The notes beneath the pieces were generated by a model. The model was given only the letters and a program-made list of their open reading frames with translations. It searched no databases and was not told the origin of the DNA. A stretch of 64,000 nt of DNA. Origin: Lactarius indigo. Taxonomy: Eukaryota > Basidiomycota > Agaricomycetes > Russulales > Russulaceae. The translations under genes were made by a program, and so were the position numbers. Shown piece after piece: positions 62,065-64,000 of the stretch (position 1 is its first letter; each line of letters starts with the position of its first letter). Location: assembly GCA_025766275.1 (NCBI GenBank), contig JAFKAC010000090.1, positions 124,001 to 188,000 on the forward strand, in the 5' to 3' direction.

Positions 62065-62815
62065 ATGTCACTGTCGACGCCATTCATTGTCGCTGCTGCT
62101 GCTGCTGCAACCATAGCCCCTGTCCTTGTTATCACCGCCGTCGTTGGTGTCGCGGCCACAGATGTTGACGTTGTTGCTGTTTTTCTCGTTTGTTGCCGTT
62201 GCTACTGTTCTTTCTGCCGTCGTTGCAGTTGTTGTCGGTGTCACAACCGTCAGGTTTGGTCACACTTACACCGGAATTGCCGTGGTTTGGGGCGCCACGG
62301 CTTGCGGCTCGCATGGGATGGGAGGAACGCCCCAGTACTTACTTGCGTCCGAGTCGTCAGTCGTCACCGTCACTGTCACCATAGTTGTTGTCACTGCTAT
62401 TGTTGTCAATTGTGCTCTTGAGGGCGGTGATGGTCTTAAGGTGATAGTCGTCGTCATCGGGGTTATGTCGGTGGAACGCTCCCCATTGTCATCGTTGAGG
62501 CGGCCTTACATTAGCGGTCCGTCGACCGTTGTCGTTGTCGCCGTCGGGAATGCACACGGCTCGTGGATGAGGCACCCCCTATCATCGTTGTCGTTAGTTG
62601 GCGCTGGGCCTGAATCGGTAGAGTGCCCCACGTCGTTGTTGTCATCGTTAGTGGCGCATACGGCTCGGGACTGTGTTGATGGGATACCCCCATCTCCGCC
62701 AAACCCTATCGCCGTTCGAGGGCATGCAGCTCGGGGTTGCAACGGCAGAGTGCCATCCATCATCCATCGTCGTCGAGCGCGCGCAGGGCTCGGAAATGCA
62801 TCAGTGGAGTAGCTT
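62065..62815. repeat. Degenerate GTT/GTC-rich repeat field
   Basis: Begins with GCT trinucleotides (about 62092-62108), then irregular units carrying a CGGCTCG core (62300, 62556, 62660, 62728, 62787), a CCCC run, and GTTGTC/GTCGTC stretches. A 228-residue plus-strand ORF at 62126-62812 is Val/Gly/Ser low complexity and probably reflects base composition, not a gene. Confidence 0.45.
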
Positions 62816-64000
62816 TAGTAGCCCGCAGATTGAACTCAGAGCGTTTTAAGTTTACAAGTACTCATCGAAACTTCTTTTATCTTCGTCCCAGTGGCTTGAG
62901 GTAGGAAAGCAATGACAGTTGCAACACAAGGTCAGCGGTATCATCGCAGGTGGTCAACTGGCAGCAGCATAGGTAGGCAACAAGATACGACCATAGCTCC
63001 GGTGAAGTGTGGTTACATAACAGAACAAGACGAACTCGCTGTGGGAAACTTTATTCCCACATTCTGACTCCGCTGACACGTCCCTGCATGCGCTGGTCAG
63101 CACCAATGACGGGGAGCACTCTGCTGACGTTTAGAGTGACGCGATGCGGTGTGGCACACGCCCGAGCACCGCTGTTACGCAGCCCTCCTTCAACGGGTGA
63201 CGAGGATGGCAGCGACAGTGACAGAGAACTCCCCACCAATGCAGCTCTGGGGGTCCCCGACAGCGACGACGACGACGACGGGAGTACAACGGGGAGACAC
63301 CTGAGCGCGCACACGCGACGCTTGAGGTGCTGGCGGAGATCAATAAATGGGATAGACATCGCTGTTTTTTCGATGCGGGTATCTTCTGTTTTTTCAACCG
63401 CGGCGGGGAGAGGATGCGGGGGTGGGTCGGGTCGAGAATCGGCCAAATCAGGATGGACGAGGCGGTCGCGGTCATCGCGGAGATAAGAGATAGTGACTCT
63501 TTGCGTGAGTTCCTCGTCCTCGAGACGGGTACGTCGGCCTTTCTCCGCTGCGGTCGAAAAGTGCACTCACATCGGGTGAAGAGACAGCTGCTACGCGTCG
63601 AGATTGACCAAGAGGTCTCAATTAGCTCGCTTACTTGAGCTCGCTCCTACAGGTTTGCCTTACTCGTTCTCGCATATAGGCCGTATGTTAGGCTGGTGCA
63701 CACCTCGGTACTTCTATACTATCTAGGACCTCCGAGATGCCCTTGCGGCTCTGATAAATCCGTCTATGAAAACTGTAGATGAAGCCAGGCTCACGGAGGA
63801 CCCCTTGAAGCGACATCATGTCTGTGACTCCAGCGATGGTGCTGCCGAAGTTCGCACTCAGACAACTCTCCTGAAGACTGCGGATGTTGGCCCGTCGGGC
63901 TCGAGCTTGGGCAGGGGCGCTTTGGTATTCCATTCATACATTTGACTCGACTTGGTTGTGCAAACACCTCTCGAAAGGGGTCATACGTGGGTACGAGCAT
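62816..64000. other. Unassigned right end
   Basis: No family recognised. Candidate minus-strand ORFs are 63051-63566 (Ser/Arg-rich, includes a (GAC) microsatellite at about 63263-63281) and 63688-63933 (helical-looking: SLQESCLSANFGSTIAGV). The second could be an exon of a gene continuing beyond the right edge. There is no splice or homology support for either. Confidence 0.3.

Noticed and set aside
62126..62812. 228-residue plus ORF as a membrane or secreted protein
   Set aside because: Val-rich stretches arise from GTT/GTC repeats; no family, splice sites or codon signal.
1..64000. CRISPR arrays, bacterial operons, rRNA genes
   Set aside because: None seen; spliced eukaryotic genes throughout.

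Overview
The window is nuclear DNA from a filamentous basidiomycete, most likely an Agaricomycete. Genes are split by many short introns of about 45-75 nt with GT..AG ends, and the gene set (PDR-type ABC-G transporter, Zrg17-like CDF protein, SURF6/Rrp14, Ste6-like ABC-B transporter, PP2A activator PTPA, myosin-motor chitin synthase) is typical of mushroom-forming fungi. Exon boundaries were inferred by eye from splice consensus plus reading-frame and protein continuity. No aligner or database was available.

Positions 1-22.3 kb are a compact block of conserved housekeeping and transport genes. In order these are an ABC-G transporter (minus, cut by the left edge), a CDF cation transporter (minus), SURF6 (minus), a Ste6-like ABC-B transporter (plus, divergent from SURF6), PTPA (plus) and a class V-type chitin synthase (plus).

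Positions 22.3-61.1 kb are an accessory region built from five tandem minus-strand copies (A-E, about 4.8-4.9 kb each) of one large multidomain gene. Each copy encodes a Pro/Ser-rich N-terminus, a helical domain, one canonical EF-hand, a beta-rich WHGYFY domain, two ZZ-like zinc fingers around an acidic linker, and a C-terminal coiled coil. All five look open. The spacers are themselves duplicated. A copy of the chitin synthase 3' end sits beside copy B and marks one end of a roughly 9-kb duplication unit. A relic of a sixth copy lies between D and E. Two MITE-like elements with perfect terminal inverted repeats, and a decayed trypsin-fold gene, are inserted in the spacers. A block of about 630 bp including an intron is identical between D and E while its flanks diverge, which points to recent gene conversion.

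Positions 61.1-64 kb hold no gene I can recognise. They contain a degenerate GTT/GTC-rich repeat field and unassigned ORFs.

The candidate for a new system is the EF-hand/beta/ZZ array. Its modular architecture, tandem expansion, mosaic similarity and conversion resemble fungal non-self-recognition or stress-signalling families, but no function can be assigned from sequence alone.
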